The position numbers and the translations under genes were made by a program. Below, piece after piece: positions 41,901 through 50,690 of a stretch of DNA of 64,000 nucleotides (positions are counted from its first letter, which is position 1; the number at the start of each line of letters is the position of its first letter). Under the pieces are notes generated by a model. That model searched no databases. It saw nothing but the letters and a program-made list of their open reading frames with translations, and was not told the DNA's origin. The DNA is from Seriola aureovittata (lineage: Eukaryota > Chordata > Actinopteri > Carangiformes > Carangidae): contig NC_079364.1 in the NCBI RefSeq assembly GCF_021018895.1, positions 2,660,401 through 2,724,400 on the forward strand, given 5' to 3'.

Positions 41901-44900
41901 CCTGAGAGACAAAAAGCATATTGATCCAATATAGCCAAAATGTTTTAGACAGTCTTTTTCCATGCGTTAATATGTTGTGAGAAGCCACCAACTGAAAGTG
42001 CACTGGGGACAGGGGACTCTATCTGGATTTTCATATTTCTTGTTTGCAGACAGAAGATTGATCTGCCCCTTGAAGGTTAAGCATTTGATTCATAAACCTG
42101 AGAAAGAAATACATAAAAACAATGTCTTAATAAAAAAAGCAGATGGTGAAAATAGTACATTTTCATTAGAAAAACAAAGAATATCTACGGGAGCTTTTGG
42201 CCGATGCCGCCATTAAATCAAATCATTTTTCTATAGTCTGAGGCAGCATGATGAAAGCATTGTTGTACTTAAAAACAACCATTTACTATAGTAGTCTGTC
42301 CAGTAAATCTTGGTACAGGAAACAACAGAGCAAACTTATTGCATTTTACCTTTGATTAACAAAAGCACAGGCACACGGCAGCCTGGCAGCACTGTCATGT
42401 CAAAGCAATCAGTTTCTATCTGTGTCCCACTTCAGGGGCTGAATCCTCTGAAGGACACGGCTCATAAAGGTGATTTCCTCCGGAGGACTTAAAGGTCAGG
42501 ATGAACATGTGCTTCAGCCAGAATTAGATCATCTATCCGTACAGAACCTCACGGTGTATCACCAGAAAGTCGCCCTCAAGTTTAATGATACCTAGCTTCA
42601 GTATGAGTTATGTTAACTTCAGTACACAACAATGAACAAAAACTGCCCGGTAATGTTAAAGATGTGTAGGGGAAACGTGACAGCGATAATAATAGAAGCG
42701 TCATGTTATATCAGTCTTATAACAGTAATGGTGTGTTCAGTTGAAAAATAGTGTAATGAGATGCTGGCTGCAACTAATGATTGTTTTCATTACCAATCAA
42801 TCTGCTGATTATTTTCTCGACTGATTAATTGTTTGGTCTTTAAACCATCAGAAAACAGCGTGTGAACACTAGTAAATAAAATTCTGGAGAGCACAAGGCA
42901 ATATCAACAAATGTCTTGTCTTGTTTATACGTCCCAAAAGCCTGCAAAAGGAAGATTTATATTCGTTTTGGAGAATTACAGCTCTCACGCAAATAAAGGG
43001 CTGGAAAAAGTTGGAAGCTCCCAGGGTAAACAAGCGGTTAGAAACAGTAGAAGAAATATACTTTCTATACAGGCCCTCTTCAAATTAAGCAAAGCTAGTT
43101 GACTAATTATACAACAAATGTCCATGAAACATCAGACGGATCATGTTTGACAAGATGATTTAAGTAGTATACATGAAACGGTAAGATAAAATTAAATATT
43201 AAAGCTTTTTATTTATTAAATACATTTATCTATTTAATTATTTCTTCTTTTTTTCCATACACATATACATGTGCAAGGGTGTGTATATGTATGTAGGTGC
43301 ATTAGTTACTATAAAAGGCAAAGAAAAGCAGTCAACTCTCCAGTTTGTAAAGCTAGAACTATCACATTTTTAGCATTTTTGCTTGAAAAATGACTTTAAG
43401 ACTAATTATCTTGATCTATGATTATTGAAATACACTGAAAAGAAAAAAAGTATGTGAACCCTTTTGGAGTGACCTAGTTTTCTGCATTGATTGGTTATAA
43501 AATGTGATCTGTTCTTCATCTGAATAACAAATGTAGACAACCACAGTGTCCCTAAGCCAATATCACATAAATAATTATATTCTTACTCTACTGAACACAC
43601 CCGTTAAACATTCACAGTGCTGGTGGAAAAAGTAAGAGAACTCTTGGATTTAATGGCTGGCCGAACCCCATTTGGCACCAAATAACCTCAAACCAGCTCT
43701 TCCAGTAGCTGCTGATCAGACCTGCACAATGTTCAGTTTTGGACGAGTCTTCCTACAGAGCTGCTTCAGCTCAGATATATTCTCAGGATGTCTGGTGTGT
43801 GAGATGTCTGGCTCTCTTCAGGTGACTCCGCAGCATCTCTACTGGATTAAGGTCTGGGCTCTGACTCCAAAAGGCAGATTTTCTTTGTCTGAAGTCTTCC
43901 TGTAGTGGATTAACTTTGATGTTTAGGGTCATTGTCACAGCTGCATCACCCAGCTTCTCCTGAGCGTCAGCAGGTGGAGAGCCACCCGGCCGTTATCCTG
44001 TTAGATAACCAGATAAACCTGGGAATTTATTTTCCCCTCGATGATGATGAGCTGTTCCGGTCCAGAGGCAGCAAAGCCCCAACTCTGGGATGATTGCTTC
44101 CGTTCTTCCCAAATAACTCAACAATAGTTTAATCAGCAGTATTGTGGAGAGTCAAGCTGCTCTTTGGTAAACTCCAGGGGCGAAGTGTTGTACATTTGGA
44201 GAACAGTGGCGTCCCCTGTGGAGTCCATGGCAGGACAACATGCTCAATGTAACCATGCACCATGACTTGTGTTTGGCAGACTAGTGAACAGAGGTGTTAA
44301 CCAGCTACAGTGATTCCTTTAAGCCTTTAGCTGTTACTCTATTCTCTGTGTTGGCCTTTTGGAGCCCTCCGAGCCGAGCTGGAGGTTCATTTCAAAGAGT
44401 TCACTTACTTTTCTTTTGCAGAATAATTTGCTGTCGATTGACGAGTCAGTAGACTAACTAACATTGCAGCTAAATGTGATGTAATTAAATCTGACAGCAG
44501 TGAGTCAAACTTTATCTCAGTCACTTAAATTTGTTTAGGGAACTTCCTGAAGAACCTTTTATGCTATTTCACTCTTTAATTTAGATTTGGGTGGACAAGA
44601 CTGTCAATACCAGAACACCAGGATTTCAAATTAGACAAATCTATAGGGACCCAGTGAGAAGAGATGGGATGTCACACCGCTTGGACTGATAAAGTTACTG
44701 TGAAATCATACCTGGGGCCTCATTTATCAACCGTGCATATACACAGTTTTGTGCTTAAACCACTGTGCACAGAGTCCAATTCATCAATTTCTGCTTGTGC
44801 TTAAGAATGACTAGACTTACCAATAAATTCCCAGTGGTGGACTGGAATAATCGCAGACATATCGATTCCTAAATTACATTTAAACAAACGCCAACTCTGC

Positions 44901-46359
44901 CATCAATAATGGAAACACTGTAAACTTTCATTCCTGCATTTCCTTTTATATATTTGGAAAACAAGATAATTATTTGTCTGTGAAGGTTCTCATTCGTCCA
45001 GGTCATTGTTATCTCTTTCTCAAATTATGATCTCATTAATGCATCAGCGAGCTGATGTGGGAGGATCTGTCAAAAACATTCAATCTGCATTAACAATGAT
45101 CTGTTACACTTCTGTATCAATAATTGAATTGAGAAGTATTTAATGTTTATTTCCTGTTATGTTTAAACTCTTAAAACAATTCGTAATCTAGTGGTGCTGA
45201 GCCAAATAGCTATTTTGTGTTCTGCAAATCTTTTATTTGCTGATCACGTAAAGTGATTCATGCTTTAATCCACATATTTACTCTTCATTTATCTTATCAA
45301 AACACTGTGGAAGTGTCAAACAGTGATCAACTTGGCTGAACAGATTTTTATTTTCATTATTAGAGCAAAGTTTGACATTACTCTAGTACTTTAGTGTGGT
45401 GACAAATGTAAATAGATGGAATATGGAACAGGTTAGATTTATCACCGTTCACTGCGTGAAGTTGTGCATGCGCAACTTTGATAAACACAAATTTTAGAGT
45501 TTGTAAACACAGTTTCCTCACACAAATGTTTCCACACACATGCTTTGATAAATGAGGCCCCTGGTACAGCTCCTAAAATCACCAATTTCATTGCTTAGAT
45601 CTAAAGATGCAGCACCATTGCTTGACATATTTGCACACCAGAGGCAAACAGAACAAGCAGCAGAAGCAGGTTTTAGTTCTTAAATAAATCCCACGATTAG
45701 CCTTATTTTCTAACTCCCACTTATTGTAAAGTGAAAATGAAAGTTAATGCACCCAAAACGTCCATTATTACCATCCAATAGAATTGCAAAACCACAGAAC
45801 TACAGTGGGAAGTTGATGAGGGCTCTGTAAGATTTATGGGACATTTACACAGCCGGTTTGGGTAATAATTTAAACATTCATCTTTTTCTCTTAATATAAA
45901 GCATCCAGACTGTGTGTATGAACCCAAAGAAGTCATATAATGCCAGCGGCCTACCTTGTTGTCATTGGTGACCTCCACAACGTCGACTCCTGTGTGGATA
46001 TCAAGATCAGACATCAACAGTTTCCGGGCCTGAGCTGACTGCAGGGTACACAGCGGACACTGGCAGTTGTCTCTGAGCCAGGTGAATGGATACAGACTGT
46101 GGCCTCCATCCTCCCACTCCACCTCCATCAGCCTCTCCTCATCCAGAGCCCGGACGTGCCTCACTGACTGGCTGGCCACAGGGAGGGAGGCAGACCCCAG
46201 TGTCTGCTGACCACGAAGCTGAACCGAAGTCAGACAAGAGGGTAGCGGACCTGCAGCCTGCCCTGGTCGAGGACAAGCCCTCAGAGCCTGGCAGGCCATG
46301 GCAGAGGTCCTCCTCTGCAGGGCAGGCAGGGCGAAACGTGCAAATGTACTCCTCCACAT
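7992..46359 (-). CDS. bbox1: Gamma-butyrobetaine dioxygenase, seven coding exons, 449 residues
   Basis: This Fe(II)/2-oxoglutarate dioxygenase hydroxylates gamma-butyrobetaine to L-carnitine, the last step of carnitine synthesis. Seven exons (45955-46359, 41787-41901, 27381-27579, 26428-26533, 26071-26267, 25160-25326, 7992-8152) join in phase to 1350 bp including TGA. From about residue 67 the product aligns with human BBOX1 nearly end to end. The zinc ligands are C99, C101, C104 (DNCQCPLC) and H144 (WPDQH). The iron ligands are H264 and D266 (HHTDYPAL) and H409 (NWRLLHGRR). The arginine expected to bind 2-oxoglutarate is in RHLEGAY. The start at 46359 has G at -3 and adds about 62 residues to the human N terminus. 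Met21 is an alternative start. The paralogue TMLHE is excluded by the DNCxCxxC and WLKKRCF motifs. Confidence 0.96.
8400..8520. repeat. CATA-rich simple sequence left of the first array
   Basis: Degenerate ACATAC/CCATTACATA repeats. Similar sequence recurs at 16885-16972, 23680-23820 and 24476-24525, so every edge of the arrays is bordered by it. Confidence 0.75.
8540..16690 (+). repeat. Satellite array 1, forward orientation
   Basis: About 8.1 kb of tandem monomers of 36-37 bp built around ATGCCATACTATACTATGAC plus a T-rich linker containing GACGTTTTTTGACATTTT. Variant monomers (TACTGTACTATTTCATTTGA, CTTAATATACTATGATG) alternate in a fixed order. This gives longer periods, clearly 169 bp between 9317, 9486 and 9655. 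A block from about 9040 to 9770 recurs 1974 bp further on. The frames of 60-125 residues inside it (YYTMTF, YYDVF repeats) are by-products of the repeat. Left and right limits are approximate because edge monomers decay. Confidence 0.95.
16703..16885 (-). repeat. Array flank copy A, tRNA/SINE-like with B-box
   Basis: This is homologous to 23494-23668 in the same direction. Shared stretches include TTATTGCTGGATCTAACCAG, AATCGACCAGG and TAGCTTCAAG. On the minus strand it contains GAGTTCAACTCCTGGTCGA, which fits the RNA polymerase III B box GTTCRANNCC, with a loose A-box-like TGGTTAGATCCAG about 40 bases upstream. It does not fold as a full tRNA by eye. A tRNA-derived SINE head is the best guess. 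Confidence 0.5.
16973..17037. repeat. (TA)n microsatellite
   Basis: About 32 uninterrupted AT units in the spacer between the two opposed arrays. Confidence 0.97.
17038..17300 (+). other. Non-satellite island between the arrays, weakly LTR-like
   Basis: A 260-bp island starts TGTTACGGCAGGG and ends near CCCTTACA. It has a TATA-like GGCTTTAAAAAC inside and T-rich 3' sequence. The layout recalls a short solo LTR. However, no clear 4-5 bp target duplication is present and the end is uncertain. Confidence 0.25.
17305..23345 (-). repeat. Satellite array 2, inverted relative to array 1
   Basis: About 6.0 kb of monomers reading GTCATAGTATAGTAAGGCAT plus AAAAACGTCATAAAAA on the plus strand. The reverse complement is ATGCCTTACTATACTATGAC with GACGTTTTTATGAC, the same family as array 1 but a different variant (GCCTTAC rather than GCCATAC, and a TATGAC linker). 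It is more uniform than array 1. It is interrupted once, by a MITE at 22160-22405. At about 23346 the monomer orientation flips back to that of array 1 for one degenerate copy. Confidence 0.94.
22160..22405. mobile_element. 246-bp MITE inside satellite array 2
   Basis: The ends are near-perfect terminal inverted repeats of about 32 bp. The left begins CGACACCCTCTTAAAATAAT. The right, reverse-complemented, begins CGTCACCTTCCTAAAATAAT and continues GGCCTAAGTCAT. Flanking ATAT at 22156-22159 and 22406-22409 is a likely target duplication, and removing one copy restores the array sequence GTCATATTATAG exactly. A TA duplication with one extra base in the TIR fits equally well. It has no coding capacity. 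Superfamily is undetermined. Confidence 0.85.
23494..23668 (-). repeat. Array flank copy B, tRNA/SINE-like with B-box
   Basis: Second copy of the flank at 16703-16885, in the same direction. On the minus strand it carries TGGTTAGATCCAG (A-box-like) and GAGTTCAAATCCTGGTCGA (B box) about 40 bases apart. Downstream on that strand it leads into the one re-inverted satellite monomer near 23346-23380. The T-arm stem is mismatched, so it is not a functional tRNA gene. Confidence 0.5.
23829..24475 (-). mobile_element. Deleted hAT-family DNA transposon
   Basis: The ends are inverted: TAGTGATCGACCGAT at the left and, reverse-complemented, TAGTGATCGAGCCGAT at the right. The candidate 8-bp target duplication is imperfect (CTATATAC and ATACATAC, 6 of 8). 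The element is 647 bp and retains only the C-terminal part of a transposase, so it cannot move by itself. Confidence 0.85.
24235..24444 (-). pseudogene. hAT transposase C-terminal dimerisation fragment
   Basis: A frame of 69 residues contains SVPSERVFSEI and later NRLSGENAEKLCFLHYIL. This matches the conserved hAT C-terminal dimerisation region (SERVFS, then RxRL and ExLxFL). The N-terminal zinc finger and most of the catalytic RNase H-like domain are missing, so this is a remnant and not an active gene. Confidence 0.85.
25160..25326 (-). CDS. bbox1: bbox1 coding exon 6
   Basis: It encodes residues 342-396 plus split codons for Asp341 and Gly397, including RINYNNATRDSVLDLP and VQPFYRALKAFV. 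The acceptor is CTGAGCAG/CG. Using the AG three bases upstream (GAG/CAG) would insert one residue. The chosen border reproduces the human length exactly. The donor is CCAG/GTCAGTG. Confidence 0.95.
25327..26070 (-). other. bbox1 intron, no feature seen
   Basis: 744 bp of AT-rich intron with GTGAGTGG donor and CTGAGCAG acceptor. No repeat or frame of note. Confidence 0.9.
26071..26267 (-). CDS. bbox1: bbox1 coding exon 5
   Basis: It encodes residues 276-340 plus two bases of codon 341, including VQFLHCINQAVEGGESEVVD and DFTDTGMDYCDF. This is part of the double-stranded beta-helix core that shapes the substrate pocket. Borders are TTTTTAG/GTGCAG and ATAGA/GTGAGT. Confidence 0.95.
26428..26533 (-). 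CDS. bbox1: bbox1 coding exon 4 with HxD iron motif
   Basis: It encodes residues 241-275, HTWQVQDKYMANNVAYTSGR then LSHHTDYPALHFAPG. His264 and Asp266 are the first two iron ligands of the facial triad. Borders are TCCTCAG/GCACAC and CCTGGA/GTGAGT, the latter at phase 0. Confidence 0.95.
26534..27380 (-). other. bbox1 intron, no feature seen
   Basis: 847 bp between GTAAGAC donor and TCCTCAG acceptor. No repeat or gene-like signal recognised. Confidence 0.9.
27381..27579 (-). CDS. bbox1: bbox1 coding exon 3
   Basis: It encodes residues 175-239 with split codons at both ends, including RYYWDSKLRIPTADYQEVLH, RRVGIVYLRG and RIGYLRLTFYG. This is the start of the catalytic domain. Borders are ATTTCAG/AGCGTT and TACGG/GTAAGAC. 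Confidence 0.95.
29580..29790 (+). repeat. ACTT-rich teleost dispersed repeat, copy 1
   Basis: Contains TACTTTACTTTCATTTCAGA, GGGAAATACTGTACCTGTTT and TACAGTTACTTTGCAGA. These resemble a very common fish repeat that begins with CAGTGTTGGAA-type sequence. The family name is not certain from reading alone. Confidence 0.45.
31627..31800 (+). repeat. ACTT-rich teleost dispersed repeat, copy 2
   Basis: Starts near AGTGTTGGAATGTAACCAAG, then TACATTTACTTGC and TACTGTGCTTAAGTACAG. It matches the 5' half of the same repeat type as at 29580-29790. Confidence 0.5.
31945..31992 (+). repeat. LINE/SINE 3'-tail-like sequence
   Basis: TTTGGGATCAATAAAGTCCA followed by CATC repeats resembles 3' ends of fish LINEs or their SINE partners. 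No coding part is visible nearby. Confidence 0.35.
32847..32897. repeat. (GT)n microsatellite
   Basis: About 25 uninterrupted GT units in the large bbox1 intron. Confidence 0.97.
37500..37990 (+). repeat. Common fish dispersed repeat, copy 1
   Basis: Carries the recurring phrases CATGGTAATCCATCCAGTAG, GGTGACACTAGAGGAAAAGT, GGGAACCAAGAATGTCTG and TGGACCAAAGCGGCGGACTG. The same phrases recur at 49.6, 50.0, 50.6 and 63.1 kb. The family is widespread in perch-like fish. I cannot name its class from sequence. Confidence 0.55.
39415..39495. repeat. Interrupted CA-rich simple repeat
   Basis: ACACACACATTCACACATTC-type units with CT interruptions. Confidence 0.85.
40746..40935. mobile_element. Decayed short TIR element, relative of 58457-59069
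   Basis: The left end ACTCAGTGGCCATTTTAGTA and right end TGTGTTCCTAATAAATTGGG resemble the ACTGAGCACTTTATTAGGAACAC ends of the element at 58457-59069. It is about 190 bp with no coding capacity. Confidence 0.5.
41787..41901 (-). CDS. bbox1: bbox1 coding exon 2
   Basis: It encodes residues 136-173 plus one base of codon 174. VSIVWPDQH supplies the zinc-ligand histidine H144, and WLKKRCFSPAARQAMQEELF follows closely the human protein. Borders are CTCTCAG/GTGTCC and CTCAATG/GTGAGTT. Confidence 0.95.
43440..44415 (-). mobile_element. Decayed Tc1/mariner-type transposon
   Basis: The left end AAAGTATGTGAACCCTTTTG and the reverse-complemented right end AAAGTAAGTGAACTCTTTGA are imperfect inverted repeats. 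Near 43877-43800 on the minus strand the conceptual sequence reads SQSPDLNPVEML followed by HLKRA, which is the Tc1/mariner transposase C-terminal motif around the last catalytic acid. The frame is broken before and after it, so the element is dead. A second TIR-like phrase near 43627 (AAAAAGTAAGAGAACTCTTG) suggests an internal repeat or nested copy. Confidence 0.75.
43780..43900 (-). pseudogene. Tc1/mariner transposase remnant
   Basis: Only the PDLNPVE-containing stretch and its flanks are readable. The helix-turn-helix region and the first catalytic acids are not in an open frame. This is a fossil with no function. Confidence 0.7.
44715..45560. mobile_element. 846-bp TIR element with GGGCCTCATTTATCAA ends
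   Basis: The left end GGGCCTCATTTATCAA is matched by the right end TTGATAAATGAGGCCC. A CTG on each side could be a 3-bp target duplication, which would suit a PIF/Harbinger-like element, though that is a weak indicator. No transposase frame is present, so it is non-autonomous. Confidence 0.7.
45955..46359 (-). CDS. bbox1: bbox1 first coding exon with presequence-like N terminus
   Basis: It encodes residues 1-135. The first 70 residues have no Asp or Glu and have Arg at 3, 8, 16, 17, 27, 31 and 49, followed by a Ser/Gln/Leu-rich stretch. This composition is typical of a mitochondrial targeting peptide. The conserved domain starts near RALDEERLMEVEW and includes SLYPFTWLRDNCQCPLC with zinc ligands C99, C101 and C104. 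It ends VTNDNK/GTAGGC. The exon continues 58 bp upstream as 5' UTR to an acceptor at 46418. Confidence 0.92.
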
Positions 46360-46417
46360 TTCTGAATGGTTACCTCCAGATCTACGTCTATGTCCCCAGA
46401 TCAGAAAGGGCCACCAA
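46360..46417 (-). other. bbox1: bbox1 5' UTR part of exon 2
   Basis: The minus strand reads TTCCCTTTCTAG/TTGGTGG upstream of the ATG, a good acceptor. This implies at least one upstream non-coding exon. Confidence 0.55.
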
Positions 46418-48701
46418 CTAGAAAGGGAAGGAATGAAATTAAAACAATGGGAAGATAGAGAACCATGAATATCTGCCTTTCAATTTATGCGTTTACAAAC
46501 CAGGGGCAGATAATGAACCAAATTTATTAAGTTACCAACATAAGGAGTCTCCTGGCAAGCTAAATATACTTATGTTACAATTGTTAACAAATACATTGTC
46601 TCATTGCCATATAATTAAACAAAGAAAATAATGAACCAATGTGAGGATGGTTAAATAATACACTAAAAAGCATAAGAAACATTTTTTGTGACCTAAATTT
46701 TAAGTAATATCTGTTAAACATCCCATTTAAGAAGCAAAAATAACAGTGCAACATTTGTTTTTGAGCAATGCCAAAAACTCTTTGGATACAACTCAAAATG
46801 TGAGATTTTTCAGAGGATCTTTGGGAATTACCAGTCATTGGGAAGGACTGGTAACTGTGCCAACCAGAGGTATTTTCTAAGCTTGGTCAGCTGACTGTGT
46901 GTTGGTAAGATCTGGGCAAAGCTGAAGTGAAAAACAGCAGTGATCTGTGGTCCAGAATCCTCTGCCAGGCACATCAGTAACCTCAAAATATGTCAACGAG
47001 AGCTGCAACTGATGATTATCTTCATGAGTTATTAAATCTGCTCAAAATTCCCATCATGCAAAGCCCAAAGTGATGTTGTCAAATGTCTTGTTTTTGTCCA
47101 ACCAACAGTCCAAAACCGAAAGATATTTAATTTGATATAATTTTAAACAAGGGAAAGAAAATATTTGTAACATTCAAGAACTGTCAAATGTTAAGCAAAC
47201 GAATAAGACAGTTGCCAATCAAGTAACTGATTAATCACTCTAGCTCTGTAATATCACAACAATAGCTGATTGATTTTAGTTGAGTTGTTATTGATTTCAG
47301 TATGTCAGTGTGACCATCTGTTTGCTTTGCTCTAAGGACAAGGGTTTCAGCAGGGGTTAAAAAGTTAACTTTAAGACTATTTTAATACCAAAGTGAATGG
47401 AATTTAATGCCTCTTTCACAAACATACCAGCATGAAAATGCATGAGAGTATGATTCAAATAAAAAAAAAAAAAAAAACAAGAATCAGAATTTCATGGCAC
47501 ATTTTTTCAGTACTTCCCAGCCGCATATACCAATAATTTCTACATATATAGCATAAACAATACCTACCTGTCTGTCTGATCTCTTCCTAATGCCATTCTA
47601 GTGTAAGTGATCGAGCAGATGTTAGACAAATCAAATGGACATCTTCTGAAATTCAAGTCTTTTGAGTACAAATCAAATTGTATAGGCCTACTAAAAAGAC
47701 TAACTCTGGAAGATATCCACTTGAGTTGAGTAACTCAGCAAGCTGAAGTCTCTCATCAGCTTCAGATAAACTTTTGAATAAATATTTACATGAAAGAATA
47801 ACAGCGGATTTTGCCCACTTCCCCTCCATTAGCGCATTATGAAGGGATCTTTTAATGGCCAGTATATGAACAAGCAGAAGCACAATCTGGCATCATGCAA
47901 ACTTCTCCTAGCTCTAGACTATACAAGAAGTGATACAACACCAGTGTCAGATAAATGACCCGTCACCAACACTCCTGCACAATTAAATCAGGGCAGCACT
48001 CCAGATATATTGTTAATGTAAATTAAACAGCTGGAAAAGAGATTATTTGTGCTGTTCCTCAAAGTAATATGATGAACTGCTAATTGGAAAGCATGCATAT
48101 ACAGCACATCATGCCTCAGAAACTGTTAAATAAAACTGTCAATTTAAATAAAAGTACTTTATGTAGATGACTTGTAAGTAGCCAATCAAAGTTAAAACAT
48201 AGAATATGTGCAGTGTAATGGTTTAGTGGTAATATACCTGCAATAAATATGTCAACATTTAACTCAGACATCACTAACAAAAGGATGGATTTGAGTTTGA
48301 TTAGCACACAACACTGAATACAACCTGCCGTTTGTAGAAAAAATAAAAAATAAAACTAGTAAAAGAGTGTGTGAACCCGGAGCTACCTGTCCTGTTTCTT
48401 CGTTTAGTTCACTTCCGTTGAAGACATCTGCTAAACACAACATTTAACCGTTAACCGTTAACCGTTAGCTTTGAAGAAGCCGCTAACTCGGTTGTTAGCT
48501 AACTAGCTTGTTAACAAACAACAAACATACACACACACACACACACACACACCCACCCGCCCCGGATCTTCCAGGAAACATCCTAGTTTCAGTTTTTAAG
48601 CTAACACAGAAGCTAACCAGTCGGCTTTATTTAAAGTTTATGTATTAAAGTGCCCTCAAAATGGAGTAAAAACTCGAGTGTCTGCCACTAACAGACGTTA
48701 C
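46418..48701 (-). other. Probable first intron of bbox1
   Basis: No gene recognised. Poly-A run near 47461-47477, short tandem TTAACCG near 48446-48470, and a CA run near 48529-48553. Confidence 0.4.
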
Positions 48702-48790
48702 CTGCAATACTTTGACGACGGCTTCTCTTCACAACGAGCGGCTCGTCAGTGAACACAAATGCCGGCTGTCAGAGTGCGAGAGAGAGGAAG
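48702..48790 (-). other. bbox1: Candidate non-coding exon 1 and transcription start region of bbox1
   Basis: The minus strand reads a GC-richer stretch ending GTATTGCAG/GTAACG, a plausible donor facing the acceptor at 46418. It contains no ATG in a useful frame. A second donor-like site (GGACAG/GTAGCT) lies near 48385. Only transcript data could choose between them. Confidence 0.3.
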
Positions 48791-49097
48791 TAGGTGAAAG
48801 GTTGACCGGGAGGCTGTGCTGCATGACATAATCACTGAAAGTGCATGAACGTTGCCCCACTTTTTCAGTCCCCACAGACAGCTCAGACCTGAGCCAGCAT
48901 GGATTGTGTTTTCATAAACAAATAGTGACTTAAGTACAGAAGCCCCACCCTACAGAGCGGCTAATCTAGGAAACTTTAAGAGCATTTCTTCTTTGTTAGG
49001 GTTAGTGTGTTGAAACATTTTACAGGTCAGTGGCTGCTCATGAGTCACAATCATACAGAAGAGGATTAATGGCCACATGTGATTATTGTTTAGTTCT

Positions 49098-49375
49098 GAG
49101 AAAAAAGTCAGATCTCTGAGTTTCAAATCAGAATCCTGAGGAAAAAAAGTCAGAATTCTGAATTTAAAATCAGAATCCTGGGGAAAAAAAGTCAGAATTC
49201 TGAATTTAAAATCAGAATCCTGAGGAAAAAAAGTCAGAATTCTGAATTTAAAATCAGAATCTAGAGAAATAAATCAGAATCCTTTAAACTCAGAATTCAG
49301 ACTTTTCTTTCTCAAAATTCTGACTTTTTACTTTAAAATCTGAATTCTGAGATTAAAGTCAGAATTTAAAAAAAC
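49098..49375. repeat. 42-bp minisatellite with inverted tail
   Basis: GTCAGAATTCTGAATTTAAA recurs at 49149, 49191 and 49233, a 42-bp period. After about 49280 related AATTCTGACTTTT sequence continues in the opposite orientation, so the block could fold back on itself. Confidence 0.8.
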
Positions 49376-49559
49376 AAAAAACAAAACATTTTTCACATGT
49401 GACCCTAATCCTGTTCCGTACAATCACAACCACCATGTGTCTCTGTGGGCACAAGTTTATGGGTTTTGGAGTCTACAGTCAGGCTTAATCCCTGCAACAC
49501 TTGTTGGCGGAGAGTTGAGCTAAACTCATGTTTGCCAGTATTAACAATTCTAACATGCA

Positions 49560-49775
49560 GATGTTCAGCAGGATAATGTTTATTGTGATAGCATGATAAT
49601 TGACACTAAACACAAAGTACATCTGAGGCTGATGGGCATGTCAGTAGCTCTGCAGGTATTTGGACATGAATGTCTGTACCAAATTTCACTGCAATCCATC
49701 CAATAATTGGCCATAAATGTTAAGCTCATCATTGCAGGAAACGTCGTGTGAGAACCATGCATGTTTGTACAAAGA
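49560..49775 (+). repeat. Common fish dispersed repeat, copy 2
   Basis: Contains GACACTAAACACAAAGTACA, CTGAGGCTGATGGGCATGTC and TGCAATCCATCCAATAATTG, typical phrases of the family at 37.5 kb. Confidence 0.6.
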
Positions 49776-49849
49776 TTTCCCAGCTACTTCTACTGTTTGA
49801 GATGTACTTTTTTGAATTGTTAATTGTTTGAGATGTTCATCACCCGTGG

Positions 49850-50165
49850 GTTGGTTGGATGGTTAACCACAACTGTCATCGTGAACCAGTCAGCCTGCGG
49901 TGTTCATTTTCAAGCACTTTAAGCAGATCCAACTGGGACAGAAACATGGTCTCTTTGAATAAATTTTGTGGCTTGGAGTCAGCACTCAAGCATTCATTTA
50001 TTTCATTGATACAAAAATTGAGATATTTCACTACATGTCACATTTTGACTTCTGTTGGTGCTAGAGGAAAAATTGGGATCAGCAAAGTGGAGCCCACACA
50101 CATGCCTGTACAAAATTAATGGCAATTGAACTATGCTAGCAGATCATTTTAGAATGCTATCAGTT
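49850..50165 (+). repeat. Common fish dispersed repeat, copy 3
   Basis: Contains GGTGCTAGAGGAAAAATTGG, GATCAGCAAAGTGGAGCC and ACATGCCTGTACAAAATTAA. It is more decayed than its neighbour. Confidence 0.5.
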
Positions 50166-50514
50166 GCTAATCAGCACCTTAACATAAGGTACAGCTGAGG
50201 TGACCCTAACCCTAACCTGCCATAATATAAAAGTCTGGCCTGCTGGTCTTCCCTTCATCTGACAGCTCACAACAGTTGTATTGTATGATTACAGATTATC
50301 CAAATTATTACAGAAACATCCAGGTTTGCTTGCTTTTTGGTTATTTCTGGGATTATTATGTGCCATTTTGAATATATTGAAGCTTTCAAGTCTGACTTTC
50401 TCCACTGTTTAAAAGTCAGATACTCCTAATTATGATACCTCTGATACGAGTACCTTAGAATTTCAAGCCATTCATGTCAACCCAATAATTGCTATTTTAC
50501 TCTGAACGAAAAAT

Positions 50515-50690
50515 GTCACGCTATAGAAAAGATCAGGGGATCCCCACAGTCAGTAGGATTCATCCTTTGGGGGGCATGAATGTCAGGACAGCATTTCATG
50601 TCAATCCATCTGATAGTTGTTGACATATTTCAGTCTGGAGGAAAAGGGTGGACCCACACACTGAAGTCACCATAACTGGAACCATACTGC
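50515..50690 (+). repeat. Common fish dispersed repeat, copy 4
   Basis: Contains GATCAGGGGATCCCCACAGT, CAGTAGGATTCATCCTTTGG and TTTCATGTCAATCCATCTGA, then ATATTTCAGTCTGGAGGAAA. Confidence 0.6.

Larger units (their letters stand above)
41902..45954 (-). other. bbox1 4-kb intron with two transposon relics
   Basis: Donor ACAAG/GTAGGC and acceptor TCTCTCAG. Inside are a Tc1/mariner relic and a second TIR-bounded element, listed separately. The rest is featureless. Confidence 0.9.

Noticed and set aside
45721..45954. Read-through extension of bbox1 exon 2 past VTNDNK
   Set aside because: The 78 residues after the GTAGGC donor have no match to the family. The next exon continues the conserved sequence in phase.
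46086..46421. Plus-strand frame of 111 residues opposite bbox1 exon 2
   Set aside because: Antisense shadow of a GC-rich coding exon whose homology is clear on the minus strand.
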